Shown: piece by piece, positions 10,986-21,958 of the stretch | Position numbering within the stretch: position 1 is the stretch's first letter | How the letters are laid out: each line of letters opens with the position of its first letter | Assembly (NCBI RefSeq): GCF_003989665.1 | Contig: NZ_RZIJ01000020.1 | Span: 1 to 64,000 of the forward strand | Direction of reading: 5' to 3' | DNA length: 64,000 nt | Source of the DNA: Azospirillum doebereinerae | GTDB taxonomy: Bacteria > Pseudomonadota > Alphaproteobacteria > Azospirillales > Azospirillaceae | Translations under genes and position numbers: made by a program | The notes under the pieces: model-generated | Seen by the model: the letters and a program-made list of their open reading frames with translations, nothing else | Told to the model about the DNA's origin: nothing | Database searches by the model: none

Positions 10986-11139
10986 GGGATGTTGGCCGAC
11001 GAGTAGCGTGCTGGGCAAGATCCTCCAAGTCGGATCGCGCCGCTGCCAACATCTCCTGTTTGTATCTCGATATAGTCGATCTGTGGATCCCAAGGCGTTC
11101 TGCAATTGGATGAGGAATCTCCTGGCCTGCGTCGGCAAG
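10975..11139 (-). pseudogene. Helix-turn-helix fragment, possibly a serine-recombinase C-terminus
   Basis: The minus strand encodes about 54 residues starting LADAGQEIPHPIAERLGIHR, continuing STISRYKQEM and ending at a stop at 10975. This is a clear HTH of the kind found at the C-terminus of resolvase/invertase proteins. No N-terminal catalytic part is present, because the sequence before 11139 belongs to an IS256 transposase fragment on the other strand. It is therefore read as a remnant. An HTH of another protein family cannot be excluded. Confidence 0.45.
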
Positions 11140-11553
11140 GTTCACCAGACGATGGTCGCCGCCACCATCCGCACCGCCTTTGCCCAGGAGACCACCGAGG
11201 CCGCCCACGAGCAGTGGCGACACGTCGCCGACAGCCTGCGGCCACGCTTTTCCAAACTGGCCGCCCTGATGGACCAAGCCGAGTTCGACGTGCTGGCCTA
11301 CATGGTCTGTCCCAAGGACCTGCGCACCAAGCTGCACTCCACCAACCCCTTGGAGCGCCTGAACGGCGAGATCAAGCGGCGCGCCAGCGTCGTCGGCATC
11401 TTCCCATGCGAAGCGGCCGTCACCCGGCTGGTCGGCGCCCTGCTGCTGGAGCAACATAACGAATGAGCGGTGTGCCGACGCTACATGACCATGGAAAGCT
11501 TGGCCGTGCTGTGCAACCCTGCGGGCGACCCGCTTGTCATCTCAGCGGAGTAA
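11110..11553 (+). pseudogene. IS256-family transposase C-terminal part with internal stop
   Basis: The frame from about 11110 reads MRNLLACVGKV, then MVAATIRTAFAQ, FSKLAALMDQAEFDVLAYM and the IS256 signature HSTNPLERLNGEIKRR, VVGIFPCEAAVTRLVGALLL. This is the C-terminal 40 percent of an IS256 (MULE-like) transposase; the catalytic N-terminal part is absent. After EQHNE the frame meets TGA (11464-11466), where family members have Trp (TGG), then continues with VCRRYMTMESLAVL to TAA at 11553. It is thus both truncated and nonsense-mutated. Confidence 0.82.
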
Positions 11554-11589
11554 ACTGGCACCCTCAGCGCGCCGAGGAACACGAAGCCT

Positions 11590-11780
11590 CCTCAGACGCC
11601 ATGCCGCGGGGCATGATCGTGACGGCCGCCGAGACGGCTCCCACCCAGCGGGACCGCCACATCCAGACCATCGCCGAGCGCGGTCGCCTGGGATGGCAAC
11701 GACAGACCGAGCATGGAAAGCGGAGCAAGGCGGAAACCGCGATGGCGCGCTATAAGCGCATTCTGAGGATCGAGCGATAG
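11590..11780 (+). pseudogene. IS5-family transposase C-terminal fragment
   Basis: The plus-strand frame contains PTQRDRHIQTIAERGRLGWQ, then QTEHGKRSKAETAMARYKRI. This resembles the C-terminal region of IS5-type transposases (TQRDRHI...IAERGR..WQ...GY..R...E....RYK). It ends prematurely at TAG 11778-11780, and upstream sequence is not transposase-like. It is a different piece from the IS5 fragment at 10821 and on the opposite strand. Confidence 0.6.
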
Positions 11781-11804
11781 GTGTTAGATAAACAACGCCA
11801 CCAT

Positions 11805-12615
11805 TATCAACCAAAGACAGCTATGGCCGAGCGGATGCTGATCCCGCCGTCCTTGGTTCGCCGGAGTTGGCGGCCGACAGCGTAGCGAAAGACGGCCGGT
11901 AGCTGGAGGGCGGGAACATGAGACCACAGAGTTTGGATCACCATCCGCCCCTTGCGGGTGCGGCGTTGGGCCTGACCTGCCACCGTGCGCTGGGACCAGC
12001 GGAAGCCGATCTCGCCAAAGTACAGGTTGGCGTGGTCGGGGGGTGATGTGATGGAAGACGCCGGCGATGGTGCGCCGGACACGATCGTTGAAGCCCTCGG
12101 CCGAATTGGCATGCACGCTGCCGCGCACATACTCGCGCTGGGAATGGCGGACCGTATCGTGCGCACCGAATGCGCTGCCGATAGCGACGAATGCCTTTCA
12201 TTCGTCGCTCATCAAGTGCGCGTCGGGATCGACAGCAGCTTCCAGCACCCGCTCGGCGCTCGTCGAGCGACAGGTCGGCGACCACGGCGGCACGGGCTTC
12301 CCCTGCCGGCGTTCCCGGTTCCCGACCGCTTGGCCGCTGGACGATCGCAAGAGCTGGTGTCTTCGTCGTGCGGGGATGACCCTTTCGTCCTCGCCCCAGT
12401 TTGGGAGGGTTGGGGTCACGGCGCGGCTTGGCTCCGAAATGGAACTCGTCGATCTCCACTGTCCCGCCCAGCGAATGGTCGCGCAACACCAGGAGCCGCA
12501 GGACGTGGACCATCCGCCATGCTGTCGGCTGGCTGACGCCGAGTGCTTCGGCCAGACGGATGGACGAGATGCCCTTGTCCGATTGCAGGATGAACCATAG
12601 TCCCATGATCCAAGT
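11805..12615 (-). pseudogene. IS1595-family transposase, truncated and multiply broken
   Basis: Read on the minus strand from the istB junction, the sequence gives WIMGLWFILQSDKGISSIRL, AEALGVSQPTAWRMVHVLRL and TVEIDEFHFGAKPR, then, after frame changes, YVRGSVHANSAEGFNDRVRR, LYFGEIGFRWSQRTV and QLPAVFRYAVGRQLRRT. These are the DDE core and C-terminus of an IS1595-type transposase. The N-terminal zinc-ribbon part is missing, there are at least two frameshifts (about 12315 and 12043), and TGA (rc of 12205-12207 region) replaces the Trp of DEWKAF. No active enzyme can be made. Confidence 0.8.
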
Positions 12616-13047
12616 TCGCCGGCCCTGCCGCCCAGCCCGGGTTTCGGCCTCCAACCGGTTGACGAGGTCGACCACGTTGAAGAAGCGCCCCCGGGAGCCG
12701 GCTCGGATGCAGCTCCGGGCGATCGCAACGGCGAGATGGGTCTTGCCGGTCCCGGTGCCGCCGACCAGGACGACATTGCGCTGCTGGGTCAGAAAAGCAC
12801 CGCCGGCGAGATCGCGTACCAGTGTTTCGTTGACCGGCGTGTCGTCAAAGACGAAATCGTCGATGTCTCTGGCGAGCGGCAGCTTGGCGATGGTGATCTG
12901 GTACTTGATCGAGCGTGCCTGCTTTTCGGAGATCTCGGCGGCAAGCAGGTCGCCGACGACCCGCTGCGGCTCGTGCTGGCGCTTGACGGCGGTGGCGATG
13001 AGTTCGTCGTAAGCGGCCTTCATGCCATAGAGCTTGAGTTCGCTCAT
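12616..13047 (-). pseudogene. istB: istB, truncated ATP-binding helper of IS21, fused in frame to IS1595 remnant
   Basis: The first 143 residues are a typical IstB: the N-terminal MSELKLYGMKAAYDEL, then NVVLVGGTGTGKTHLAVAIA with the Walker A motif GGTGTGKT. A normal IstB has about 250 residues with Walker B and sensor motifs in the second half. Here it stops being IstB after LVNRLEAETRAGRQGR and continues without a stop into the IS1595 sequence WIMGLWFILQ. The fused frame stays open to 11938, giving a 369-residue chimera that lacks half of each protein. It follows istA by 10 bases. Confidence 0.85.
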
Positions 13048-13057
13048 GGTGGCTCCA

Positions 13058-14585
13058 TCACAGGGGTCTCCTCAAGCTGTCGTAGCGGGCGCAATCGGCG
13101 GCCGGTTCGTGCTGGAGTCGCAGGGCGTCGGAGGTCATGATCGTGATCGCCGCCGCCGGTTCCCGGCGCCGGACCAGGATTTTGAGAATGACGGCGGCGG
13201 AGTGGACGCCTTCGCGCAGGGCCTCGGCACAGGCCGCCTCGACGGCTGGCAGACCGTCGCTTAGCACGGCGCTGAGAATGTCCACCATTTGCCGATCGCC
13301 ATCCTCAACGGCGGCGAGCTTGCGCCGGACGCGCTCCAGACCGGCCGGCAGAACCCAATCCTTGAACGGTGCGCCGTTGCGCAAGGCCCCCGGTTTGCGC
13401 GCCAGGACCGGGACATAGTGCCAGGGATCGAACACCGTCCGGTCGCGGCCGAAGCAGCGGGCGTGCTCGCCGACAATCCGCCCATCCTGGCGCAGTTCGA
13501 TCCGCTCGGCGTGGGCGCGGATTTCCACCGGACGGCCCACCGCGCTGGCCGCGACCGAGTATTTGTTGTTGTCGAAGCGTACTAGGCAGGTCTTGGACAC
13601 AGAGGCCGGCACCGCATGGAAGCCATCGAACCGCCCAGTATAGGGAACCAGGCTCGGCCGTTCCGCCTCGAACATCTCCCAGAGCGTCCGCTCCCGTATT
13701 TCGGGATGGCGATGCGCCTTGGCGTGGGCGACGCAGCGGTCCAGGAGCAAGCCGTTGAGTTCATCGTAGCTTTTCACCCGCAGCCGGGGTGTGAAGAAGC
13801 GCTCGCGGACCAACCTGACCTGGTTCTCGACCTGTCCCTTTTCCCAGCCTGAAGCCGGGGGGCAGGCGACCGGATCAACCAGATAATGGCTGCACATCTG
13901 CAGAAAGCACCGGTTATAGACCCGTTCCTTGCCGGCAAAGATCGTGTCGACCGCTGTCTTCATGTTGTCGTGGATGCCCCGCATACAGGCTCCCTTGAAA
14001 AAGGCAAAGGCCCGGTCGTGGGCGTCGAACACCATCTCCTGGCTTTCGCGCGGATAGGCCCGCACGAACAGCATCCGGCTGTGGCACAGGCGGACATGGG
14101 CCACCTTCACCGTGACCGTCGTTCCGTCGATCAGGGCGACCTTATGGCTCCAGTCGAACTGGTAGGCCTCGCCCGGGGCAAAGCTCAACGGCACGTAGGC
14201 TTGCGCGACGGAGGGCCCCTGCTCCTGCCGCCAAACCCGGGCATAACGACAGACAGCGTCGTAGCCCCCTTCATAGCCGCGGGACCGTAACGTTTCGAAC
14301 AGCCGAACCAGCGTCAGGCGCTCCCGTGATGCTTTGCCCTCGTTGGCCAGCAACAGAGCATCCAGTTCTTCACGCCAGGGGCCGATCTTCGGCAAGGGCT
14401 GGTTCGTGCGTGTGTAGCGGAACTCCGTGGCCTCCGACCGGATCACCTTCCGCACGACCTGCCGGGACAGCCCGAAGTCCCGGCAGATCACCTTGATCGG
14501 CTTCTGCTGCACGAAGTAAGGCACGACGGATCTTCGCGATCGTTTCCACAATCAGCATCCCTCGACAGGCCTCCATATCCTCCAT
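13058..14585 (-). pseudogene. istA: istA, IS21-family transposase with N-terminal frameshift
   Basis: The start MEDMEACRGMLIVETIAKIR (from 14585) and the continuation PYFVQQKPIKVICRDFGLSR are in different frames. A single extra T in the codon run GCC-TTAC near 14518 explains this: without it the join reads IRRAYFVQQKPIK as in intact relatives. The remainder (to 13058) is complete: HTH (SRQVVRKVIR), DDE core with FDWSHKVALIDG, FVRAYPRESQEMVFDAHDRA and WEKGQVENQVRLVRERFF, and the C-terminal beta-barrel. One base keeps this transposase silent. An internal start would lose the first 22 residues only. Confidence 0.85.
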
Positions 14586-14614
14586 GGTGGCCAGTGTGGA
14601 CCCAAAGCAGCGAG

Positions 14615-14673
14615 GGTCCCGTTTCGATGCCGATCACCCCCTAAACGGGGTCCTTATTCCATGCCGATTCACA
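14615..14673. repeat. IS21 terminal repeats
   Basis: Two related copies, GGTCCCGTTTCGATGCCGAT at 14615 and GGTCCTTATTCCATGCCGAT at 14649, lie 34 bases apart upstream of istA. IS21 elements carry such multiple transposase-binding repeats at their ends and finish in CA. The outer copy ends ATTCACA, so the element tip is placed at about 14671-14673. The gene nadE starts only 73 bases further. Confidence 0.7.
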
Positions 14674-14745
14674 GGAGCCTGACGGCGCCGAAAATCCTGC
14701 TATGGTGTTGCGACGCAAGGCCGCAAGCTCAGGGCATCACGGGTC

Positions 14746-16791
<2,046 letters not shown>

Positions 16792-16813
16792 GGCGGGGCT
16801 CCGTCGGCGCCCC

Positions 16814-17026
16814 CTACCCCCGGCGGCGGCGCAGCGCCCAGCCCAGGACCAGCAACGGCACCAGCAGGGCGGCCCAGGACACCGCGTCGTAGAGGCCGTC
16901 GTCCAGCAGCGCCGAGACCAAGCCGACGATGGTGACCAGCGCGATGGCGAGCGGCGCGCCGAAGATCGCGGCGAACGGCAAGGGGGCGTTCGGCTTGGCC
17001 GGCGTCGCGGGAGGCTTCGCCGTCAT
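16814..17026 (-). CDS. Small membrane protein of the iron-uptake module
   Basis: This 70-residue protein has a Pro/Ala-rich start and two predicted membrane helices (FAAIFGAPLAIALVTIVGLV and AVSWAALLVPLLVLGWAL), ending in four arginines. Its ATG overlaps the stop of the PepSY gene by four bases (ATGA), so translation is coupled. Such short two-helix proteins commonly accompany PepSY and TonB-receptor genes; the function is unknown. Its neighbours suggest an accessory part of siderophore uptake. Confidence 0.72.
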   Translation of the reverse strand: MTAKPPATPAKPNAPLPFAAIFGAPLAIALVTIVGLVSALLDDGLYDAVSWAALLVPLLVLGWALRRRRG

Positions 17027-18174
17027 TCGGCCGCTCCCGCCCGGAGGGTGCCCGCGCCGTCGAGGTCCTTCAGCCGCGTCTCGACGGAGGTCCGGCGGCG
17101 GACGATCCACAGATACAGCCCGCTCCCCAGGATCACGATGGCGGCGAGGTCGAGCGCCGCCCACAGCAGCTTCAGTGGCAGCCCGCCGTAATCGCCGAAA
17201 TGCAGCGGCTGCGACAGACGCAGGGCCAGCATGTACCAGGGCATGGAGCGCATCTCGGTCAAGGCGCCGGTCTCGGCGTCGATCAGCGCGGGCGTGAGGA
17301 TCCGGTTGGTCGCCGGGGTCGCCCCCTTCAGCCAGACCGCGTAATGGTGGTTGCTGGAAAAGCGCACGCCGGGAAAGGCGACGAATTGCGGCCGGGTGCC
17401 GGGCGCGGCCGCCATCGCGGTGCGCACCGCCGCGTCGAGCGAGACGAAGCGCTCGGGCACCGGCTTGTCCTTGTAGGGCGCGATCATCGCGGCGAGCTGG
17501 TCGGAGCGCCAATAGGCGACCAGCGGCACCGACAGCGTGTTGATCACCCCGGTCAGCCCGACGACGCCGACCCACATCAGCGTGACGATGCCCAGCAGAT
17601 TGTGCAGGTCGAGCCATTTCAGCCGCGCGCTGCGCGTCGTCCGCACGGTGCCGAAGCGCAGCTTGCGCATGAAGGGGGCGTAGACCACCACCCCCGACAC
17701 GGTGGCGACGACCAGCAGGAACCCCATGAAGCCGAGGAACAGCTCGCCCGGCAGCCCGGCGAACAGATCGACGTGCAGGCGCAGCATGACGTGCATGAAG
17801 CCGCTCTCGTCGTTCAGGTCGCCGACGATCTGCGTCGTGCGACGGTCGATGGCGGAGATGTGCATCTCCTTGCGCGACGCGCCGGCGGTCGGCCCGGTGG
17901 TGACGTTCACCACCGGCCGGTCCACGTCGAAGCTGAGAAACAGCCCGCGCTCGCCCGGATAGGCGGCGAGCGCCGCCGCCACCGCCTCGTCCAGATTCTT
18001 CAGCGGCGTGTCGGCCGGCATCGGGGGCAGCCGGTCCTCTTCGAAAAGATGGTCGATCTCGTCATGGAAGATCAGCGGCAGCCCGGTCAGGCACAGCAGC
18101 AGCATGAAGAGCGTGCAGATCAGGCTCGTCCATTTGTGGACGAGGCACCAGACCTTGATGCTGCGGTTGGTCAT
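17023..18174 (-). CDS. PepSY-associated membrane protein (iron-siderophore reductase-like)
   Basis: A 383-residue inner-membrane protein. An N-terminal helix (WTSLICTLFMLLLCLTGLPL) begins with the conserved KVWCLVHKWTSL, followed by a periplasmic PepSY domain, two further helices (LFLGFMGFLLVVATVSGVVV; LLGIVTLMWVGVVGLTGVIN), a second PepSY-like loop and a last helix (LDLAAIVILGSGLYLWIVRR). Histidines at LHVDLF, DLHNLLG and QPLHFGDYGG fit the haem- or metal-binding pattern of this family, which is linked to reduction of ferric siderophores. The gene follows the TonB receptor by 47 bases on the same strand and is probably co-transcribed with it. Start at 18174 is set by the KVWCLVHKW motif. Confidence 0.87.
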   Translation of the reverse strand: MTNRSIKVWCLVHKWTSLICTLFMLLLCLTGLPLIFHDEIDHLFEEDRLPPMPADTPLKNLDEAVAAALAAYPGERGLFLSFDVDRPVVNVTTGPTAGASRKEMHISAIDRRTTQIVGDLNDESGFMHVMLRLHVDLFAGLPGELFLGFMGFLLVVATVSGVVVYAPFMRKLRFGTVRTTRSARLKWLDLHNLLGIVTLMWVGVVGLTGVINTLSVPLVAYWRSDQLAAMIAPYKDKPVPERFVSLDAAVRTAMAAAPGTRPQFVAFPGVRFSSNHHYAVWLKGATPATNRILTPALIDAETGALTEMRSMPWYMLALRLSQPLHFGDYGGLPLKLLWAALDLAAIVILGSGLYLWIVRRRTSVETRLKDLDGAGTLRAGAAE

Positions 18175-18221
18175 GGCGGGTCCTTCCGGCTGGCGTCGGC
18201 GCTGGCTTGAGGCGTTGCGGA

Positions 18222-20705
18222 TCAGAAATCGACCGACATCGACAGCTTGGCCGTCAGCGGGTTGCCCTGCGTCAGGTAGCCGCCGTTGGCCGACGCCCAA
18301 TAGGCCTTGTCGGCGACGTTCTCCACGGCCGCTCGGAAGGTCACCGGGCGGTTCTGGACGTCGGCGGTCATGCGGGCGCCCAGGTCGAAGCGGGTCCAGC
18401 TCGGGATCTTCAGCGTGTTGGCGACGTTCACGTATTGCGCCCCGGTGTGGATCATGCGGCCGGTCAGGGTGACCTTCGGCAGCGCGGCCGGCAGGAAGGG
18501 CAGGTCCCATTCCACGTTGGCGTTGAACTGGTGGCGCGGCGCGCCGACCGCGTCGTTGCCCTCGGTCGCGGCGTTGCCGGTGTTGGTCAGCTCCGGATCG
18601 ATGACGGTGGCGCCGCCGATCAGGCGCAGGCCGTCCACCGGCTCGCCGTACAGCATCAGCTCGACGCCGCGGTTCTTCTGCTTGCCGGACACGCTGTAGA
18701 GGCGGGTGACGGGGTCGGTCACGCCGCTCGGCTGCGAGGTCTGGAACAGGGCCAGCGAGGCGCTGAAGCGGCCGAAGTCGAGCTTGCCGCCGACCTCGTA
18801 CTGCACCGACTTGTAGGGCTCGAAGATCTCGCCCGAATTGACGGAGGTGGTCGGCGCGGTCGGCCCCTGGGCCAGCCCCTCGATGCGGTTGGCGTAGAGC
18901 GACAGCTCCTTCAGCGGCTTCACGACCAGCCCGACCACCGGGGTCAGGGCGGATTCGTCGTAGTTCGTGGTCCGCAGGCCGCTGGCGCGGTTGTAGCCCT
19001 TGACGTGCAGGTTCTGCTGGCGCAGGCCGGCGGTCAGCGACACCCGGTCGTCGAGGATCGACAGCGTGTCCGAGGCGTAGAAGCTCTTCAGGTCGGCTTC
19101 GCTGACCTTCGGCGGCTCGCCGGTCACCCCGGCGGACGAGGTCGTGCGCGGCCGGGCCACGATGATCGGGGTGTTCAGGTTCGTCGGTGCGCTGGCGCCG
19201 AACTCGAAACCGTTGTGGTTGGCGGTGCGCATCAGCGAGGCGCCGACGTCGAAGCGGTGCAGCACCGGGCCGGTGCTCTGCTCGGCGCGCAGGCCGATCT
19301 GCCCGCTCGACGCGTAGTCCTGGCGCGGCACGGTCAGGCGGCTGCTGGTGCCGGCGCCGTTGCCATTGGTGACGGTGGGCGAGGCGTAGTCGCCGTCCTC
19401 CCGCGTGTGGCGCAGGCCGAGCGCGCCGTGGATCGTGACGTTGGGGAGGATGTCGTACTCGGCACGGATCTGCCCGAAGGTGTCGCGCATGTCCGAATAG
19501 GTCCAGGGCTGCGCGTAGTTCTTCGAGGCCGAGGGGGCCGAGGGCACGGCGTTGCTGTTGAGATGGACCACCGGGCGGCCGTTCTCGACCCGCTGGCGTT
19601 GCGAGGCGAGGTCGAGCGTCACCCGCGCCCGCTCGCCGCGATAGTCCAGCGCCAGCGTGCCCAGCAGCAGCGAGCGCTTCTCGCCGTCCACGGCGGTCTC
19701 GCCGTCGCGCGCCACCAGATTGGCGCACACGCCGAACATCCCGCCCTCGCCGAAGCGGCGGCCGATGTCGGCGGCGCCGCCGAAGCGGCTGTCCATCGCG
19801 TAGGTGGCGGTCAGCCGGGTCAGTGGCTCGTCGTCGGCCCGCTTGGGTACCAGGTTGATGCCGCCGCCGATGCCGGTCCCGGTGGGGGCGGCGCCGTTCA
19901 GGAAGGCGTTGGCGCCCTTCATCAGCTCCACCCGCTCGTACATGTCGGCGGCGGAGACCTGACGGGGGGCGATGCCGTAGAGCCCGTCGACGGCGATGTC
20001 CTCGCCGTAAAGGGGGAAGCCGCGGATGACGAAGGTCTCCGCGAAGTTGCCGTAGCCGAAGCTGGAGCGCACCGCCGGGTCGTTGGCCAGCGCCTCGCCG
20101 ACGGTCTCGGCCTGCTGGTTGCGGACGGTCTCGGCGGTGTAGGCGGTGACGCTGAACGGCACGTCCATCACGTCGCGGTTGCCGAGCGCCCCCAGCCGCC
20201 CGCCGCGCGCCACCTGCCCGCCGGCGTAGGCCTGGGGAAGCGCGCTGGGGCCGGTGGCGGCGCGGTTGGCCTCGACCTGCACGGGGTCGAGCTGGACGGC
20301 GCCCTGCGCCGCGACGCGCTCGACCGTCACCGTCTCGTCGTTCAGGAAGCGGGCGACGAGGCCGGTGCCCGACAGCAGGCGGTTCAGCCCGTCGCGCGCC
20401 GAGAGCCGGCCGCTGGCGCCGGGGGAGGACACGCCGCGCGTCGCCTCGCCCGGCGTCAGCACCTGGATGCGGGTGGCGGCGGAGAAGGCGGCGAGCGCGC
20501 CGTCCAGCGATTGCGGGGCGATGGCAAAAGTCACCGTGCCGGCCTGCTGCGCCTGTTGGGCGGGGGCGGGGGCGCTGGAAAGGATCAGCCCCGGCACAAT
20601 CAGGACCGTGGTCGCCAGCAGGCGACCCAGCCAGGGCGCCCGGCGTTTCGTCGAAAATTCCGTCATACCGCGCCGCTCGCCGTTGCGCATGCCCGCTGCC
20701 GCCAT
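18222..20705 (-). CDS. TonB-dependent siderophore receptor with STN signalling domain
   Basis: An 827-residue outer-membrane receptor. After a signal peptide (LLATTVLIVPGLILSSAPAP) comes an STN domain (about residues 57-130: FAIAPQSLDGALAAFSAATR), the hallmark of transducers that talk to a FecR/FecI pair. The plug follows (VPFSVTAYTAETV, MKGANAFLNGAAPTGTGIGG) and then a 22-strand barrel ending in LSMSVDF. Siderophore identity is unknown; the catecholate/hydroxamate FhuE/FpvA-like group is likely. AGAGG lies six bases before the 20705 ATG. The element at 20777-20808 is probably its FecI-dependent promoter. The fecI and fecR genes lie just upstream. Confidence 0.94.
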   Translation of the reverse strand: MAAAGMRNGERRGMTEFSTKRRAPWLGRLLATTVLIVPGLILSSAPAPAQQAQQAGTVTFAIAPQSLDGALAAFSAATRIQVLTPGEATRGVSSPGASGRLSARDGLNRLLSGTGLVARFLNDETVTVERVAAQGAVQLDPVQVEANRAATGPSALPQAYAGGQVARGGRLGALGNRDVMDVPFSVTAYTAETVRNQQAETVGEALANDPAVRSSFGYGNFAETFVIRGFPLYGEDIAVDGLYGIAPRQVSAADMYERVELMKGANAFLNGAAPTGTGIGGGINLVPKRADDEPLTRLTATYAMDSRFGGAADIGRRFGEGGMFGVCANLVARDGETAVDGEKRSLLLGTLALDYRGERARVTLDLASQRQRVENGRPVVHLNSNAVPSAPSASKNYAQPWTYSDMRDTFGQIRAEYDILPNVTIHGALGLRHTREDGDYASPTVTNGNGAGTSSRLTVPRQDYASSGQIGLRAEQSTGPVLHRFDVGASLMRTANHNGFEFGASAPTNLNTPIIVARPRTTSSAGVTGEPPKVSEADLKSFYASDTLSILDDRVSLTAGLRQQNLHVKGYNRASGLRTTNYDESALTPVVGLVVKPLKELSLYANRIEGLAQGPTAPTTSVNSGEIFEPYKSVQYEVGGKLDFGRFSASLALFQTSQPSGVTDPVTRLYSVSGKQKNRGVELMLYGEPVDGLRLIGGATVIDPELTNTGNAATEGNDAVGAPRHQFNANVEWDLPFLPAALPKVTLTGRMIHTGAQYVNVANTLKIPSWTRFDLGARMTADVQNRPVTFRAAVENVADKAYWASANGGYLTQGNPLTAKLSMSVDF

Positions 20706-20776
20706 CGCTTGCCTCTGTCGATAAGGGGGGCCGACGCGGTCACTCGCGACTGCGTCTCATTTGCCCCTTTCCCGAC

Positions 20777-20808
20777 AAGACGACGGCGGAGCGGAAAACC
20801 CTGGGAAG
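20777..20808 (-). promoter_or_regulatory. Putative FecI-type ECF promoter of the receptor gene
   Basis: On the minus strand the sequence reads TTCCCAGGGTTTTCC, eight bases later CCGTCGTCTT. The same two blocks with identical spacing occur before fecR. CGTC is a common -10 core of ECF-type promoters. It lies about 70 bases before the receptor start. Confidence 0.62.
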
Positions 20809-20832
20809 TTTTTTTTCGCTCTGCGTCACAAT

Positions 20833-21837
20833 TCAGCGCAGCAGGGTCAGGTAGGGCGTGATCCGGGTGGCGCGGACGCCGATCCCGCGCTCCAGCGCGT
20901 CGAACACCGAGGCCGGACGGTCGAGCGAGAACACGCCGGAGACGACGCGTTCGGCGGCCTCCTCATTCAGCAGAACGATCCGGCCCGGCCATTGCCGGTT
21001 CAGCGCGTCGATGACCGAGGCCAGCGATTGCTGGCGGAACACGATCTGCCCGTGGCGCCACGCGAAGGCGATGCCGGGGTCGGCCGCTTGGGGCGCCGAC
21101 AGCCCGCGTGGGCCGGTCTCCACGCTCTCGCCGGGACGGACGCGGACGGTGTCCTCCCATCGGAACTCCCCGCCGGACTCCACCGCCGCGACCTCGACGA
21201 GCCCCTCGCCGACCGTGACGGTCACGCGGTCGTCGTCGCGCCGCACGCTGAACTGGGTGCCGAGCACGCGGGCCGCGCCGACGCCGGCGTCGACGACGAA
21301 GGGGTGGGCGGGGTCGTGGCTGACCTGGAACCACGCCTCGCCGCGCAGCAGGCGCACCCGCCGCTCCTCGCCGCGGAAATCGACCGCCAGCGCGCTGTCG
21401 GTGTTGAGGTCGGCGGTGGACCCGTCGGGAAGCCGCAGGGTCAGGCGCTGTCCGGCCGCCGTGGCGTGGTCGGCGATGGCGTTCTGGTACAGGGTGGGGC
21501 CGCGCCACAGCGCGCCGCCGGCCAGCAGCAGGACCAGCGCCGCCGTGGCGAAGCTTCGCAGGGCGCGCCGCACCGGCGCGGCGTGCGGGCGCTTGAGCGA
21601 TGCGGTCGGGCTGGCCACCCGGTGCGCGGCGCGGGCCGGCGCCTCCAGCGCGCCCAGCAGGTCGCGCACCTCGGCCCAGGCGCGGGCCTGGGCGGGGCCG
21701 CGCGCCAGCCACGCGGCGAACGCCGCGCGTTCCGCCGCCGTGTGATCCTCGGCCTGGAGACGGAAGAACCACGCGCTCGCTTCGGAGAACAGGGTGTCGT
21801 CGTCCTGGCTGGTCCGGTGTTCGTCCGTTCCGTTCAT
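20833..21837 (-). CDS. fecR: FecR-type anti-sigma / sigma regulator
   Basis: A 334-residue inner-membrane regulator. The cytoplasmic N-terminal part (FYRLQAEDHTAAERAAFAAW and a WAEVRDLLGALE helix) binds the sigma factor, one helix crosses the membrane (about residues 85-105, FATAALVLLLAGGALW), and the periplasmic FecR domain (LPDGSTADLNTDSALAVDF; VGEGLVEV) and C-terminal domain receive the signal from the receptor STN domain. It lies between the sigma gene and the receptor gene, the classical fecI-fecR-receptor order, all on the minus strand. A FecI-type promoter element lies 55 bases upstream. Confidence 0.92.
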   Translation of the reverse strand: MNGTDEHRTSQDDDTLFSEASAWFFRLQAEDHTAAERAAFAAWLARGPAQARAWAEVRDLLGALEAPARAAHRVASPTASLKRPHAAPVRRALRSFATAALVLLLAGGALWRGPTLYQNAIADHATAAGQRLTLRLPDGSTADLNTDSALAVDFRGEERRVRLLRGEAWFQVSHDPAHPFVVDAGVGAARVLGTQFSVRRDDDRVTVTVGEGLVEVAAVESGGEFRWEDTVRVRPGESVETGPRGLSAPQAADPGIAFAWRHGQIVFRQQSLASVIDALNRQWPGRIVLLNEEAAERVVSGVFSLDRPASVFDALERGIGVRATRITPYLTLLR

Positions 21838-21891
21838 CGTCCGTCCGGCGGGCGCGGGGTCGCGCGCCCATCCAGGTTGCGTTCCCCTACA

Positions 21892-21924
21892 AAGACGACG
21901 GGACCGGGGAAAACCCCAGGAAAA
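21892..21924 (-). promoter_or_regulatory. Putative FecI-type ECF promoter of fecR
   Basis: On the minus strand TTCCTGGGGTTTTCC is followed after eight bases by CCGTCGTCTT, matching the element before the receptor gene without gaps. It lies 55 bases before the fecR start, in the gap between fecI and fecR, which suggests that the sigma factor drives fecR separately from its own gene. Confidence 0.62.
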
Positions 21925-21958
21925 TCGGCGGGAAAAATGGCGCTCATGGGCATGGCGG

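Larger units (their letters stand above)
12616..14673 (-). mobile_element. IS21-family element, left end intact, right end lost
   Basis: The element comprises istA and istB in the usual order on the minus strand and a recognisable terminal region at 14615-14673 with two related repeats. Its far end beyond istB is missing: istB runs directly into a truncated IS1595 transposase at about 12615. Both genes are disrupted, so the element cannot move by itself. Confidence 0.8.

Noticed and set aside
17023..19728. One long minus frame that would join the PepSY gene to an N-terminal extension of 500 residues
   Set aside because: The extension is the TonB receptor gene read in another frame; the PepSY protein starts naturally at 18174 with its conserved KVWCLVHKW motif.
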